This document shows positions 7,478 to 16,432 of a stretch of 64,000 nt of DNA, one piece after another (the first letter of the stretch is position 1; every line of letters starts with the position of its first letter). Source of the stretch: Microbulbifer agarilyticus (GTDB lineage Bacteria > Pseudomonadota > Gammaproteobacteria > Pseudomonadales > Cellvibrionaceae); the NCBI RefSeq assembly GCF_019800665.1, contig NZ_JAHVKO010000008.1, forward strand, positions 1 through 64,000. Direction: 5' to 3'. Both the position numbers and the translations under genes were made by a program. The notes beneath the pieces were generated by a model that made no database searches, was not told where the DNA came from, and was given only the letters and a program-made list of their open reading frames with translations.

Positions 7478-7499
7478 GGCTGAGGCTTTATACTCAACC
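7478..7499. promoter_or_regulatory. Dyad with central TATAAAG in the merR-gst intergenic region
   Basis: GGCTGAG (7478-7484) and CTCAACC (7493-7499) form an imperfect inverted repeat, and read on the minus strand the spacer contains TATAAAG. MerR regulators bind dyads lying over their promoters, so autoregulation of the MerR gene, which starts 17 bases away, is plausible. Confidence 0.35.
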
Positions 7500-7651
7500 C
7501 TGATCCCATAGACGGGTCAACACCCATTGTAGCCACCGGCTTTGCGCCAGCTACATCCCCTCACGGCCGGGCACCCGTGGCACCTTTGCCGCCACCGCGC
7601 CGTATCACTTCGCTCAACGCCGAGCGCACATCCAGAGTTCAGGAGAACACC

Positions 7652-8248
7652 ATGAAAATCTACGGAGATATTCGGTCTGGGAACTGCTACAAGATCAAGC
7701 TGCTGGCTTCCATCCTCGACATCGACCACGAGTGGATCGAGGTAGACATTCTGGCCGGGGAAACCCAGACCAGTGATTTTCTGCAGAAGAACCCCAATGG
7801 CAAGATCCCCCTGCTGGAACTGGATGATGGCCGCTGTATTTCAGAATCCAATGCGATCCTGAATTATCTTGTGAGCGGCAGTGCGCTTGCCACGGAAGAC
7901 GCCTTTGCCAACGCGAAGATTTTGCAATGGCAGTTCTTCGAGCAATACAGCCACGAGCCCTATATCGCGGTTGCGCGGTTTATTGCCAAGTACCTGGGTA
8001 TGCCGGAGGAACGCAAGGCGGAATTCGAATCCAAACAGGCCGGTGGCCACAAGGCGCTGAAGGTGATGGAAGAGCAGTTGGCGGCTACGGATTATCTGGC
8101 CGGCGACGCGCTTTCCATCGCAGATATTTCCCTGTACGGCTATACCCATGTGGCGGACGAAGGCGGCTTCGACCTGAGTGGTTACCCGGCGATTTTGCGC
8201 TGGATCGACCGAATTCAAAGCCACCCGAATTATGTGGCGATGGTGTAA
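7652..8248 (+). CDS. Glutathione S-transferase
   Basis: The start at 7652 follows AGGAGAACACC, and the longer frame has no comparable site. The 198-residue protein has an N-terminal thioredoxin-like domain (MKIYGDIRSGNCYKIKLLASIL) with the glutathione-binding segment NPNGKIPLLELDDG and the SNAIL motif near residue 67. A helical C-terminal domain (about 85-198) includes the DYLAGDALSIADISLYGYTH capping motif. The role would be glutathione conjugation or disulfide exchange in the cytoplasm. It starts a short plus-strand run with the next gene abutting its stop codon. Confidence 0.9.
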   Translation: MKIYGDIRSGNCYKIKLLASILDIDHEWIEVDILAGETQTSDFLQKNPNGKIPLLELDDGRCISESNAILNYLVSGSALATEDAFANAKILQWQFFEQYSHEPYIAVARFIAKYLGMPEERKAEFESKQAGGHKALKVMEEQLAATDYLAGDALSIADISLYGYTHVADEGGFDLSGYPAILRWIDRIQSHPNYVAMV

Positions 8249-8677
8249 ATGACAATAAAACGAATTCACTTAGTGAGCGGCATGGTGTTTCTGGCGATAT
8301 TTGCCATTACCGGCCAGTACATGTTGCGCGGGCTTGCTCTGCCCGACCAGGCGATGGATGCGCAGCGCATGATGTACCGTGCATCGCACATGTACATTCT
8401 GTTTGCCGCCGCGCTCAATGCAGTGGTTGGCTGTTACTGGAGCGCACGGGCAGACAAGCTGAACTATTTACTGCAAGTGGCCGGTTCCTGGATGCTGATT
8501 TTGAGCCAGCCGGTTTTGCTCTACGCCTTTGCCACGGAGCCGCAGGTGCTTTCCCCGGGGCGGGAATTCACATTGCTTGGCTGTGTTCTGGTATTGGCGG
8601 GGGTGCTGCTGTCCGTTGGCGCCAGCGTGCGGATACGCCGTGCCAGTGTGGATACCGTATCTGAGAGCGCAGGATAA
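8249..8677 (+). CDS. Four-helix membrane protein, unknown function
   Basis: The ATG follows the stop codon of the transferase gene directly, so the two are probably co-translated. The 142-residue product has four hydrophobic segments (about 5-24, 48-66, 73-95 and 105-127). No motif is recognised. Resemblance to small integral membrane proteins of marine gammaproteobacteria is an impression only. Confidence 0.65.
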   Translation: MTIKRIHLVSGMVFLAIFAITGQYMLRGLALPDQAMDAQRMMYRASHMYILFAAALNAVVGCYWSARADKLNYLLQVAGSWMLILSQPVLLYAFATEPQVLSPGREFTLLGCVLVLAGVLLSVGASVRIRRASVDTVSESAG

Positions 8678-8706
8678 AAACGCGGCGATTCCGCAGGGAG
8701 TAGAGA

Positions 8707-9294
8707 ATGAACGTAGGGATATTTATTTACGACAACGCCGAGGTGCTGGATTTCTCCGGGCCGTTTGAGGTGTTTTCCACCGCCAGCCGCTTATCCAACC
8801 CGCAAAATGCATTTAACGTATTTTTGGTGGCGGAACACAAACGGCCGGTGATGGCCCGTGGCGGTTATGGCATTAACCCGCACTTCACCTTCGACAACCA
8901 CCCACCGATGGACCTGTTGATCGTGGTGGGCGGAGTGCATACGGAGGCGGTGAAAAACCCGAAGGTGATTGAGTGGGTGACTGAGGTTGCCCCTAAGACG
9001 CCCCATGTAGCTTCGGTGTGCACCGGCGCGTTTATCCTTGCCGAGGCCGGGCAGATCAATGGCCTGCGCGTGACCACCCACTGGGAAGACCTGGCGGACC
9101 TGCAGGAAAGCTATCCCGATCTCACGGTGTTGGCGGAACAGCGCTGGGTGGAGGACGGGAAATTTGTAACGTCCGCCGGGATTTCTGCTGGAATTGATAT
9201 GAGCCTGTATCTGGTTTCCAAACTCGTCGATCTGGCACTGGCGGAAGCAACCGCCAAGCAGATGGAGTACGACTGGCAGAAGCGCGCGTTGTAG
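8707..9294 (+). CDS. DJ-1/PfpI family protein
   Basis: The 195-residue protein has the class I amidotransferase-like fold of the DJ-1/PfpI superfamily. It starts MNVGIFIYDNAEVLDFSGPFEVF, shows VVGGVHT near residue 80 and the nucleophile elbow SVCTGAF with Cys105. ISAGIDMSLYLV follows near residue 163. These features match the subgroup that includes isonitrile hydratase (InhA-like) and the amidase domain of GlxA-type regulators. No AraC domain is attached here. GGAG-like sequence lies upstream of the ATG. The substrate is unknown. Confidence 0.85.
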   Translation: MNVGIFIYDNAEVLDFSGPFEVFSTASRLSNPQNAFNVFLVAEHKRPVMARGGYGINPHFTFDNHPPMDLLIVVGGVHTEAVKNPKVIEWVTEVAPKTPHVASVCTGAFILAEAGQINGLRVTTHWEDLADLQESYPDLTVLAEQRWVEDGKFVTSAGISAGIDMSLYLVSKLVDLALAEATAKQMEYDWQKRAL

Positions 9295-9344
9295 GCGATT
9301 TTCTGCCGGGCCGATGCAGGGGAAATTGGCCTACGGAGATCCGC

Positions 9345-9995
9345 ATGCAACCCTCGCGCATCCTGCTGCTCAACATTCTCGCTGCCGGCGCTTTTTATGT
9401 CGCGGGCTTTGCCGTGCTGGGCAGTGGTTACCCCACCATCGAATCCAGTGGGCGCGAGGTTATCGAGTGGTTTTCTCACAACGGGGCTGACGCCCGTATT
9501 TACGCCTGGACAGCGGCCTTCTTCTCCCTTGGGTTGGCAATCTTTGCCGCGCAGGTTGCTGCGGTGATGCCGAAGCCCCAGCGCTATATCTTCTTTGCCG
9601 GCGTGCTCGGCTTTGCGATTACCGCGCAGGTGCAGGGCTGGTTTTGGGCCGGCCTGTCCTTCCACCCCCAGGGGCTGGATGCGGCGACCGCGCGCACCCT
9701 GTTCCAAATTCCCACCTACTGGGGGCCGCTGATAAACGGCTCCACCATGACCATGGCTGTGGCGTTTATCGCACTGGGCTTTGGGCGCAAGCCCATTATC
9801 CCGCGCTGGCTTACCGGCTTGAGCGTGTTGTTCTTTGTGGAGCAGGCCATCGAGACGGTGACCGTGTTTGGCCGCTCCGGGTTTATTGCGCCGGGCGGCC
9901 CGATGAATGTGTACCTGGGTGGGATCATCGGATTTCTTTGGGTGGCGGGTGTGGTGCGCTGGGCTATGCCGCGGGTGGATCAGCAGGCCCACTAA
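9345..9995 (+). CDS. Six-helix membrane protein, unknown function
   Basis: The ATG at 9345 has GGAG eight bases upstream. The 216-residue product has about six hydrophobic segments (near 6-26, 50-72, 82-104, 125-145, 155-172 and 185-207) and no catalytic motif I can identify. It closes the plus-strand run gst, membrane protein, DJ-1 and membrane protein. Confidence 0.65.
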   Translation: MQPSRILLLNILAAGAFYVAGFAVLGSGYPTIESSGREVIEWFSHNGADARIYAWTAAFFSLGLAIFAAQVAAVMPKPQRYIFFAGVLGFAITAQVQGWFWAGLSFHPQGLDAATARTLFQIPTYWGPLINGSTMTMAVAFIALGFGRKPIIPRWLTGLSVLFFVEQAIETVTVFGRSGFIAPGGPMNVYLGGIIGFLWVAGVVRWAMPRVDQQAH

Positions 9996-10012
9996 TCGGC
10001 TAAATCCTTTTG

Positions 10013-10717
10013 TCAGCCGCGCTTGCGTCCGCGCTGGCCCGGCGGCTTCTTGGCCAGAAAGATCGCGTGGCGGGCGCCCTTGCCCGGGCGTTCGCGCACG
10101 GTTTTAACCTCGACCTGATAACCCGCTTTTTTCAGCCGGTTGGCGTACACCGCATCCGGCGAGGCCGACCACACCGCCAGCACGCCGCCGGGTACCAGGC
10201 TTTTGTAGATACTGCTGGTGCCCTCGATGGAATACAGCCAGTTGTTATCGGAATGGGTCAGACCCTCGGGGCCGTTGTCCACATCCAGCAGTACGGCGTC
10301 GTATTCGCCACTGCGGTTCACCAGCAACTCGCCGACATCGCCGATATGCTCGACGACGCGACTGTCATCCAGCGGGCGCCCGGCACATTCCCCCAGTGGC
10401 CCGCGGTTCCACTCAACCACTTCCGGGATCAGGTCGGCGACGATCACCTCCGAGGAATCGGTCACCGCGTCCAGCGCTGCCGCCAGGGTGTAACCCATAC
10501 CCATGCCGCCCACCAGCACCCGGGCATTCTTTTTGTTGTTGAGGTGTGCACACCCCAGCACCGACAGCTGCTGCTCGCTGTTGAACCGGCGGCTGTTCAT
10601 CAACTCGCCACGGGGGCCAGACAGGGAGATGGAGAACTCCTGGTCCCGCTGGCGCAGGGTAAGCACGCCACCGTTATTGGGGATCTGGGCGGTGCCGAGT
10701 TCAATCCAGGGTTTCAT
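10013..10717 (-). CDS. Spermidine-synthase-like SAM-dependent methyltransferase
   Basis: The 234-residue protein has a Rossmann core with ARVLVGGMGMGYTL near residues 66-80, the glycine-rich cofactor loop, and DLIPEVVEWN near residue 95. It also has YDAVLLDVDNGPEG near residues 138-152, where spermidine synthases have their catalytic Asp region. It is shorter than SpeE and lacks an obvious decarboxylated-SAM gate, so it may be one of the orphan spermidine-synthase-like proteins found in many gammaproteobacteria. It converges on the preceding gene. Confidence 0.75.
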   Translation of the reverse strand: MKPWIELGTAQIPNNGGVLTLRQRDQEFSISLSGPRGELMNSRRFNSEQQLSVLGCAHLNNKKNARVLVGGMGMGYTLAAALDAVTDSSEVIVADLIPEVVEWNRGPLGECAGRPLDDSRVVEHIGDVGELLVNRSGEYDAVLLDVDNGPEGLTHSDNNWLYSIEGTSSIYKSLVPGGVLAVWSASPDAVYANRLKKAGYQVEVKTVRERPGKGARHAIFLAKKPPGQRGRKRG

Positions 10718-10736
10718 ACTACGTGCTCGCTAAATG

Positions 10737-10764
10737 GGGTTGTGCGCTTAGGGTTGTGCGCTTA
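10737..10764. repeat. Two tandem copies of a 14-bp unit
   Basis: GGGTTGTGCGCTTA occurs twice head to tail, just upstream of the minus-strand methyltransferase gene. It may be a simple duplication in the promoter region. No function can be read from it. Confidence 0.7.
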
Positions 10765-10909
10765 GTAGTGCCGTTGGACGGGGCGCGCACTGTAGCATAC
10801 GTTGGTTCGCTGGGCTGGTGACGTTATGATGACCCATTGCGCCTTCTGTCCTGAGTGACGGGGCCACCCCCAGTCTAGCCCCGCTTAGCAGTACGAGCAC
10901 CAGCGAACC

Positions 10910-11065
10910 ATGAACCGAAGAAAGAAGGTAAACCAGATCCTGAAGAAGAAGGCCAAGAAGGCTAACGACAAGCTGAACCCGAAAAAGAAGCCGCGTTATA
11001 TCTCCAAGGCGGAGCGGGCGAAGCTGGAGCAGGAAGGCGGGACTGATATCGACACCGAGAGTTAA
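10910..11065 (+). CDS. DUF2986 family microprotein
   Basis: The 51-residue product begins MNRRKKVNQILKKKAKKAN and continues NPKKKPRYISKAERAKL. It is very rich in Lys and Arg. This matches my memory of the DUF2986 family, short basic proteins conserved in Vibrio, Shewanella and relatives. The basic character suggests nucleic acid or ribosome contact, but the role is not established. It is followed by a strong terminator. Confidence 0.75.
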   Translation: MNRRKKVNQILKKKAKKANDKLNPKKKPRYISKAERAKLEQEGGTDIDTES

Positions 11066-11122
11066 CCGCTTTTTCCGTAAAGATTTACTTTGGAATAGAT
11101 ACGTCGATCTTTTACTAAATAA

Positions 11123-11154
11123 AAAAAGCCCCGGGGTAAAACCCGGGGCTTTTT
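11123..11154. terminator. Bidirectional rho-independent terminator
   Basis: The arms are AAAAAGCCCCGGG (11123-11135) and CCCGGGGCTTTTT (11142-11154) with a six-base loop. It lies between the DUF2986 gene and the convergent amylase gene and can serve both. Confidence 0.9.
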
Positions 11155-11178
11155 GCTTTTGTGGTGTCTTGCAGAAAC

Positions 11179-14121
11179 TTAGTGCAGGACAATCACTTCG
11201 TTTGCGTCGAGGTTCAGTACTGCAGAACCGCCGCTCACGTTGACCACATCACTACTGGTGTGGCTGTTGTACTGGCCGTCGGCCAGGCTCAGGCTGCTCA
11301 CGTTGATGGAGGTGCTGCCACCGCGGTTTACCGCAACCATCACGCTGTCGGAGCCAGAAACACGCTCGAATACGAGAATGTCGCCGTTCACCCAGCGCTC
11401 GTTGTAGCTACCGGAGGCCAGCGCCGGGCTCTGTGCACGCAGTTCTGCCAGTGCCTTGATCATCAGGAACGCATCACTGGTTTCGCTGAAGGACGGCATG
11501 GCTTCACGGTTGTACGGGTCGTGACCGATCTGGCCATCGCCATTGGCGTCGAACCAGGTGGAGTTCTGCTCACTTCCGTAGTAGATGGTGGGGATGCCCG
11601 GCAGGGTCATCACCAGCGCCATACCCAGGTTCTGACGGGCGTCCGCCAGTGCCTCGCCGAAGCCTTTACCGGTACGACCGTTATCCACAGGGCCGGAGGT
11701 CTGCAGGAATACGCTGGTACGGGTCGCATCGTGGTTGTCGAGGAAGATCGGCTGCCAGGTTTCACGGCCATTGCTACCCATCGCGCCAGGACGGGACTCA
11801 ATGTGGGTATTGAGTTCGGTCATGGTGCTGTCACCGGCGATCGCCGCTTCGATTGCATCGCGCAGATTGAAGTCCAACAACTCGGATTTGCCATTGTCGG
11901 AATTCAGGAACTCCATGGAAACTACGTCGTTAGCGCCTGCGCCATACCACTCACCGAAGATATACACATCCTGATCCACTGCTTTCACAGCATCATGGAA
12001 GCGTTTGATAAAGCTCGGCTCAATGTGCTTGATGGCATCGATGCGGAAGGCATCTACACCGTGCTGCATCCATTTAACTGCGGCATCGATCAGGTACTGG
12101 TCGGCAACGCTGTTGCTGCTTACACCGTGGTTAAAGTCGGTGAGGTTGAACAGGGTTTTATTTTGGTACGACCAGGGGTCATTCCACTCATTGCCACAAG
12201 TAGTGGATGGGTCACTATCACCACAGTCGGCGATGGCGCCATTGCGGTGGTACCAGGTACCGTCATCCTGCAGGAAGTCGGTGATGAAGGTGCCTTCTTT
12301 GTACAATGCACCGAACTCGTATTGGTCGTCCTGGTTGGAGTGGTTCAGGGCGATATCCAGTACCAGCTTCATGCCACGGGCTTCCATCTCGGCGTCCAGC
12401 TGATCTACCAGCGCCCAGTCACCCATGTGCTCGTCCACTTCGTAGAAGTCGCGGCCCCAGTAACCGTGGTAAGCGCCATCGCTGCCGGTGTTGTCGATGT
12501 TGTCATTCAGCGGGGTTACCCAGATGGCGGTAATGCCGAGGTTCTGCAGGTAATCCAGCTTGTCGATCAGACCCTGGATGTCGCCACCCCAGTACTTTTT
12601 CCACTCGGACAGGCCACCGGCCTGTTTGCTGGCGGAAGTGCCGGCGGGGTTGTTACCACCGTCATTGCTGGTGTCGCCATTGTGGAAGCGGTCCACAAAA
12701 ACGAAGTACATGCTGCGGTTACGGAAATCGCTCAGCGGCGGAGTTACCACTTCACAACCGTCGGCATCTACGGTGGCACCGGGCGGCGTGTTCGGGCACT
12801 GGTCAATGCTATCGGGCACACCGTCGCCGTCGCTATCGGGCTCGACTTCGCCACAGTTGGCACCGAGGTCGGTAGTGACGCTGACTACTGCGCTGCTGTT
12901 ACCGTTTACGACAATTTGCGTCCAGCCACTGGCAGATACGTCTTCCGCGGGGAATTCGTCACCACCCCAGCCGCCGTCGGGATCGATCTTGAAGCGCGGG
13001 CCGCCGTTGCCGTCACCGGCAGCGAAGTTACGACAGGCTTCGTAGTTGTCGGTACCGGCAACGCGAGTCAGCAGGTCGCCCGCTACCCAGCCGTTGTGGG
13101 TGCCGCGCAGGTGCAGTTCGAGGCCTGGTACAACTTCACAGCCGTTGGCGTCTACGGTCGCGCCTGCAGGCGTGTTGGGGCACTGGTCGACGTCGTCGAG
13201 TACGCCGTCACCGTCGGAGTCCACTACGATTTCACAACCGTTGGCGTCCACTTCTGCACCGGCGGGAGTGTTGGGGCACTGGTCCGCGGAATCGGGTACG
13301 CCGTCGTTATCGGTGTCTGGAATAATTTCACAGCCGTTGGCATCCACTTCGGCGCCAGCCGGGGTGTTGGGGCACTGGTCCGTGGCGTCGGGCACACCGT
13401 CGCCGTCGGTATCAAGAACACCGGTGCCACAGTTGGCAGCCATGTCGGTCGTGATACTTGTGATGCTCAGGCTGTTGCCGTTAACCACAACTTCGGTCCA
13501 GCCGCTGGCGGATACGTCCGCTGCGGGGAACTCGTCACCGCCCCAGCCGCCGTTCGGATCAATCTTGAAACGCGGGCCGCCACCACCGTCGCCGGCAGTG
13601 AAGTTGCGACAGGCGCTGTACAGGCCACCGCCGATATCGCTCAGCAGGTCTCCGGGCACCCAGCCGTTGTGCGTACCGCGAATATGCAGCTGCAGGGTTA
13701 CCACAACTTCACAACCATTGGCATCTACCTGGGCACCAGCAGGAGTGTTCGGGCACTGGTCCTGGCTGTCGGGTACGCCGTCGTTATCGGCATCGGGGGC
13801 TTCGGCAGGCTGAATGCTGTAATCCTTGGTATCGGTGTAGAACTCGATATCCCAGGTGCCGGCGGCAATAGTGATGTCAGGACCGTTTTGCTGCTGGTTG
13901 GCACCGTAGTTTTCACTCCAGTCGCCCCAGCGGTCGAATTTGAATTGACCGGCAGAGGTAAATACGACGTCTTCTGCCAGCATGGTGTTGCTGCCGACAT
14001 CGGTCATCTGGTCTGCTTGCCAGTTGTTATGGGTACCACGCAAGAACCACTCGGCGTGGGCGGCGCTGCTGGCAAATAGCAGCAACCCGGCCACCGCCAG
14101 GGTTTTTCTGTTCATCTTCAT
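11179..14121 (-). CDS. Secreted modular GH13 alpha-amylase with starch-binding-like modules and thrombospondin type 3 repeats
   Basis: The start at 14121 (MKMNRKTLAVAGLLLF) is chosen because AGGTGAG lies seven bases upstream. The 980-residue product has a signal peptide ending in SAAHA. An N-terminal module follows with RGTHNNW (about 25-105) and then a TSP3 repeat. A second module type (LHIRGTHNGW...) follows, then three TSP3 repeats, a second copy of that module and a fifth TSP3 repeat. The GH13 barrel occupies about 500-980. TSP3 units read DxDxDGVxDxxDxCPxTP and bind calcium. Catalytic residues are Asp695 (in FRIDAIKH), Glu724 (FGEWYG) and Asp798 (DNHDATR). It cleaves alpha-1,4 bonds in starch, probably outside the cell. 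A G-rich motif upstream suggests shared control with the other starch genes. Confidence 0.92.
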   Translation of the reverse strand: MKMNRKTLAVAGLLLFASSAAHAEWFLRGTHNNWQADQMTDVGSNTMLAEDVVFTSAGQFKFDRWGDWSENYGANQQQNGPDITIAAGTWDIEFYTDTKDYSIQPAEAPDADNDGVPDSQDQCPNTPAGAQVDANGCEVVVTLQLHIRGTHNGWVPGDLLSDIGGGLYSACRNFTAGDGGGGPRFKIDPNGGWGGDEFPAADVSASGWTEVVVNGNSLSITSITTDMAANCGTGVLDTDGDGVPDATDQCPNTPAGAEVDANGCEIIPDTDNDGVPDSADQCPNTPAGAEVDANGCEIVVDSDGDGVLDDVDQCPNTPAGATVDANGCEVVPGLELHLRGTHNGWVAGDLLTRVAGTDNYEACRNFAAGDGNGGPRFKIDPDGGWGGDEFPAEDVSASGWTQIVVNGNSSAVVSVTTDLGANCGEVEPDSDGDGVPDSIDQCPNTPPGATVDADGCEVVTPPLSDFRNRSMYFVFVDRFHNGDTSNDGGNNPAGTSASKQAGGLSEWKKYWGGDIQGLIDKLDYLQNLGITAIWVTPLNDNIDNTGSDGAYHGYWGRDFYEVDEHMGDWALVDQLDAEMEARGMKLVLDIALNHSNQDDQYEFGALYKEGTFITDFLQDDGTWYHRNGAIADCGDSDPSTTCGNEWNDPWSYQNKTLFNLTDFNHGVSSNSVADQYLIDAAVKWMQHGVDAFRIDAIKHIEPSFIKRFHDAVKAVDQDVYIFGEWYGAGANDVVSMEFLNSDNGKSELLDFNLRDAIEAAIAGDSTMTELNTHIESRPGAMGSNGRETWQPIFLDNHDATRTSVFLQTSGPVDNGRTGKGFGEALADARQNLGMALVMTLPGIPTIYYGSEQNSTWFDANGDGQIGHDPYNREAMPSFSETSDAFLMIKALAELRAQSPALASGSYNERWVNGDILVFERVSGSDSVMVAVNRGGSTSINVSSLSLADGQYNSHTSSDVVNVSGGSAVLNLDANEVIVLH

Positions 14122-14188
14122 CATCTCACCTGAGTTATTTTTATGCGGTTTTACGAGCCATAGAAGGACCCTGTCTGCATGGTGCGAA

Positions 14189-14232
14189 TTCATCGCGGGG
14201 CTGACCTCCCCCCTGTTTGGGGCGTGGATGAA
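14189..14232. promoter_or_regulatory. Putative starch-regulon site upstream of the amylase gene
   Basis: TTCATC (14189-14194) and GATGAA (14227-14232) flank a segment with CTCCCCCC and GGGGCGTG (14219-14226). The same TTCATC...GGGGCGTxGATGAA layout precedes the GH13 gene that starts at 33308. GGATGA at 14226-14231 equals the core of the MalT box. Confidence 0.5.
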
Positions 14233-14314
14233 ATGCGCGCCAGGCCATCAAGCACGAAGCATTTTTAAGGCGGGTAAACAGGCAGAAAAATGTGAAAGCA
14301 CTCACACAAACCCC

Positions 14315-14338
14315 AAGTGTGGAACGCGTTCTAAACTT
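14315..14338. promoter_or_regulatory. 24-bp operator-like dyad between divergent genes
   Basis: The centre GAACGCGTTC (14322-14331) is a perfect palindrome. Its flanks AAGTGTG and TAAACTT extend the symmetry with two mismatches. It lies 76 bases upstream of the amidohydrolase start. LacI-type regulators bind sites with such a central CG, so it is a candidate operator. The regulator is unknown. Confidence 0.4.
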
Positions 14339-14413
14339 GAGCAGATATTTAACCGTGATTGAAAAAAATCGCGCTGCTACGCACTTTCTCAATAGGCGCC
14401 ACAGGAAAATCGG

Positions 14414-16354
14414 ATGAAAAGGATGCTAATGAACCTATTTCGGTTGGCCGCTACAGGCAGTTTTTTACTGCTGACAAAGTTCGCATTGGCTCAGAGCGTG
14501 AGTTTGCAGTCCATTGCGGAGGCCGCATCGCCCCCCGAGCCCGCCACGATTTTTGTGGCGAAAGAAATTGTCACGCTTTCGCCGAATAAACCGAATGTCA
14601 CGGCAGTGGCAGTGATCGGGGATCGCGTTGTGGCGACCGGTTCACTGGCGGAGTTAAGGGCCGCTGCGGGCGATCAAAAATTTACCGTGGATCGTACTTT
14701 TGCCGACAAAGTATTGGTACCGGGATTAATTGCGCAGCACGATCATCCGATGCTGACGGCACTTACCATGTCGTCGGAAATTATTGCCATCGAAACCTGG
14801 CAGATGCCCTACGGCACTATTCCCGCGGCGAATACCGAACAGGAGTATCGCGCGCGCCTGAAGGAAGCCAACGCAAAGCTGAAAGACCCGAATGAGGTGT
14901 TATTTTCCTGGGGCTTTCACCAACTGTTTCACGGTGAATTATCCAAAGAGCTGCTGGATAAAGTGAGCACCACGCGGCCGATTGTGGTGATCCATCGCTC
15001 TTGGCACGAAACGTTTATGAATACCAAGGCGCTGGAAAAACTGGGTATCGACCAGGCATTTATTGATGCATTACCAGAGGCCGCACAGAAACAAACCGAC
15101 CTGGCCAAGGGACACTTCTGGGAAAGCGGCATGTTTGCCTGGGCACCCCAATTGCTGTCTGCCATTACCACCCCGCAGAAATTCCACAAGGGATTGCAGC
15201 TGACCCAGCAATATATGCACACCAACGGTGTCACTCTCGCCTCGGAGCCCGGCGGCCTTTATTCGAAGGAACTGCAGGCGGCGGAAAATGCGGTGCTGTC
15301 GCCGCCGGATTCCCCGTTCCGCTATTACTTTATTCCCGATGGCCGCTCCATTTTCGAAGCCTCCCCGGACAACGCCGTCGCGGAGGTCAAAAAGACCCTG
15401 AGCTGGGGCGAAGGCATGACCAGTATCACCCCCAACCAGATCAAGCTGTTTGCCGACGGCGCGGTCTATTCCCAGTTGATGCAACTGCGCGAACCCTACC
15501 TGGATGGGCACCACGGCGAGTGGATCATGCAACCGGAGAACTTTTCCAAGGCATTCCGGACCTACTGGGACGCCGATTATCAGATCCACATCCACGTGAA
15601 CGGCGACGCCGGTCTTGATCTGGTGCTGGATAACCTGGAAGAGAATATGCGGCGCAAGCCCCGGCATGACCACCGCACGGTGCTGGTCCACATTGCCGTG
15701 TCGGACAAGGACCAGGTCGACAGGGCGAAAAAGGTCGGTGCCATTTTCAGCGGCAACCCCTACTACCTGGTCATGCTCGGGGATAGGTATTCGAAGGTCG
15801 GCCTGGGGCCGCAGCGGGCGGATAACATGGTACGCATTGGCGATATCGAACGCGCCGGTATCTCCTACTCGTTCCACTCGGACATGCCCATGGCCCCGGC
15901 CCAACCCCTGTTCTTGATGCACAGTGCGGTGAACCGCAAGACCGTTTCCGGCCGGGTGGCAGGCCCGGACCAACGCGCCAGCCGCATGGGCGCACTCAAG
16001 GCGGTCACGCTGGACGCGGCCTACTCCCTGCGCCTCGAAGAGAGAGTTGGCAGCATCGTGCCGGGAAAACTCGCGAACTTCACCGTTCTTGCGGACAACC
16101 CGATGACAATCGCTCCGGAGAAGATCAAGGATATTGCCATCTGGGGCACCGTACACGAGGGGCGTAAACTGCCAATTCAGCACAACAACAGCGCGGCAAA
16201 CGGGCTCGGGCCGGTACCCAATGAGGCCACCGCACGTCTGTTGGCCGAGGCAATTCACGCGGGGCATAGCCACTCAAGCCAGCAACCCGCGGGGCACGGG
16301 GATATCTGCATGGCCAACCGTGTCTTTGGCGAGGCGCTCGGGCAGATGAAATGA
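14414..16354 (+). CDS. Exported amidohydrolase_3 family (YtcJ-like) hydrolase
   Basis: The ATG at 14414 follows CAGGAAAATCGG. The 646-residue product has a signal peptide ending in KFALAQS. It then has the amidohydrolase fold: a beta-sandwich start (TIFVAKEIVTLSPN), the metal-binding H109-D-H111 in GLIAQHDHPML, and HIHVNGDAG near residue 393. A late Asp (FHSDMPMAPAQP) and the VGSIVPGKLANFTVL segment complete the family pattern. These enzymes hydrolyse amide or related bonds. The substrate is unknown, and export is unusual for the family. It sits in the starch locus but may not belong to it. Confidence 0.85.
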   Translation: MKRMLMNLFRLAATGSFLLLTKFALAQSVSLQSIAEAASPPEPATIFVAKEIVTLSPNKPNVTAVAVIGDRVVATGSLAELRAAAGDQKFTVDRTFADKVLVPGLIAQHDHPMLTALTMSSEIIAIETWQMPYGTIPAANTEQEYRARLKEANAKLKDPNEVLFSWGFHQLFHGELSKELLDKVSTTRPIVVIHRSWHETFMNTKALEKLGIDQAFIDALPEAAQKQTDLAKGHFWESGMFAWAPQLLSAITTPQKFHKGLQLTQQYMHTNGVTLASEPGGLYSKELQAAENAVLSPPDSPFRYYFIPDGRSIFEASPDNAVAEVKKTLSWGEGMTSITPNQIKLFADGAVYSQLMQLREPYLDGHHGEWIMQPENFSKAFRTYWDADYQIHIHVNGDAGLDLVLDNLEENMRRKPRHDHRTVLVHIAVSDKDQVDRAKKVGAIFSGNPYYLVMLGDRYSKVGLGPQRADNMVRIGDIERAGISYSFHSDMPMAPAQPLFLMHSAVNRKTVSGRVAGPDQRASRMGALKAVTLDAAYSLRLEERVGSIVPGKLANFTVLADNPMTIAPEKIKDIAIWGTVHEGRKLPIQHNNSAANGLGPVPNEATARLLAEAIHAGHSHSSQQPAGHGDICMANRVFGEALGQMK

Positions 16355-16432
16355 CCATCTGAGGGGTGATTATCCGCCACAAATATGGGTTCTACAGGGG
16401 TTCTGTATCGGTTCTTTTAGGAGCACGAATTA

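Noticed and set aside
13140-13430. Direct repeats resembling a CRISPR array or mobile repeat
   Set aside because: They are the coding repeats of calcium-binding TSP3 units in the amylase, with codon-phase spacing and no spacer structure.
11161-14079. A 972-codon open frame on the plus strand opposite the amylase gene
   Set aside because: It is a shadow caused by the GC-rich, repetitive codons of the TSP3 and binding modules. The minus strand has catalytic motifs, signal peptide and ribosome site.
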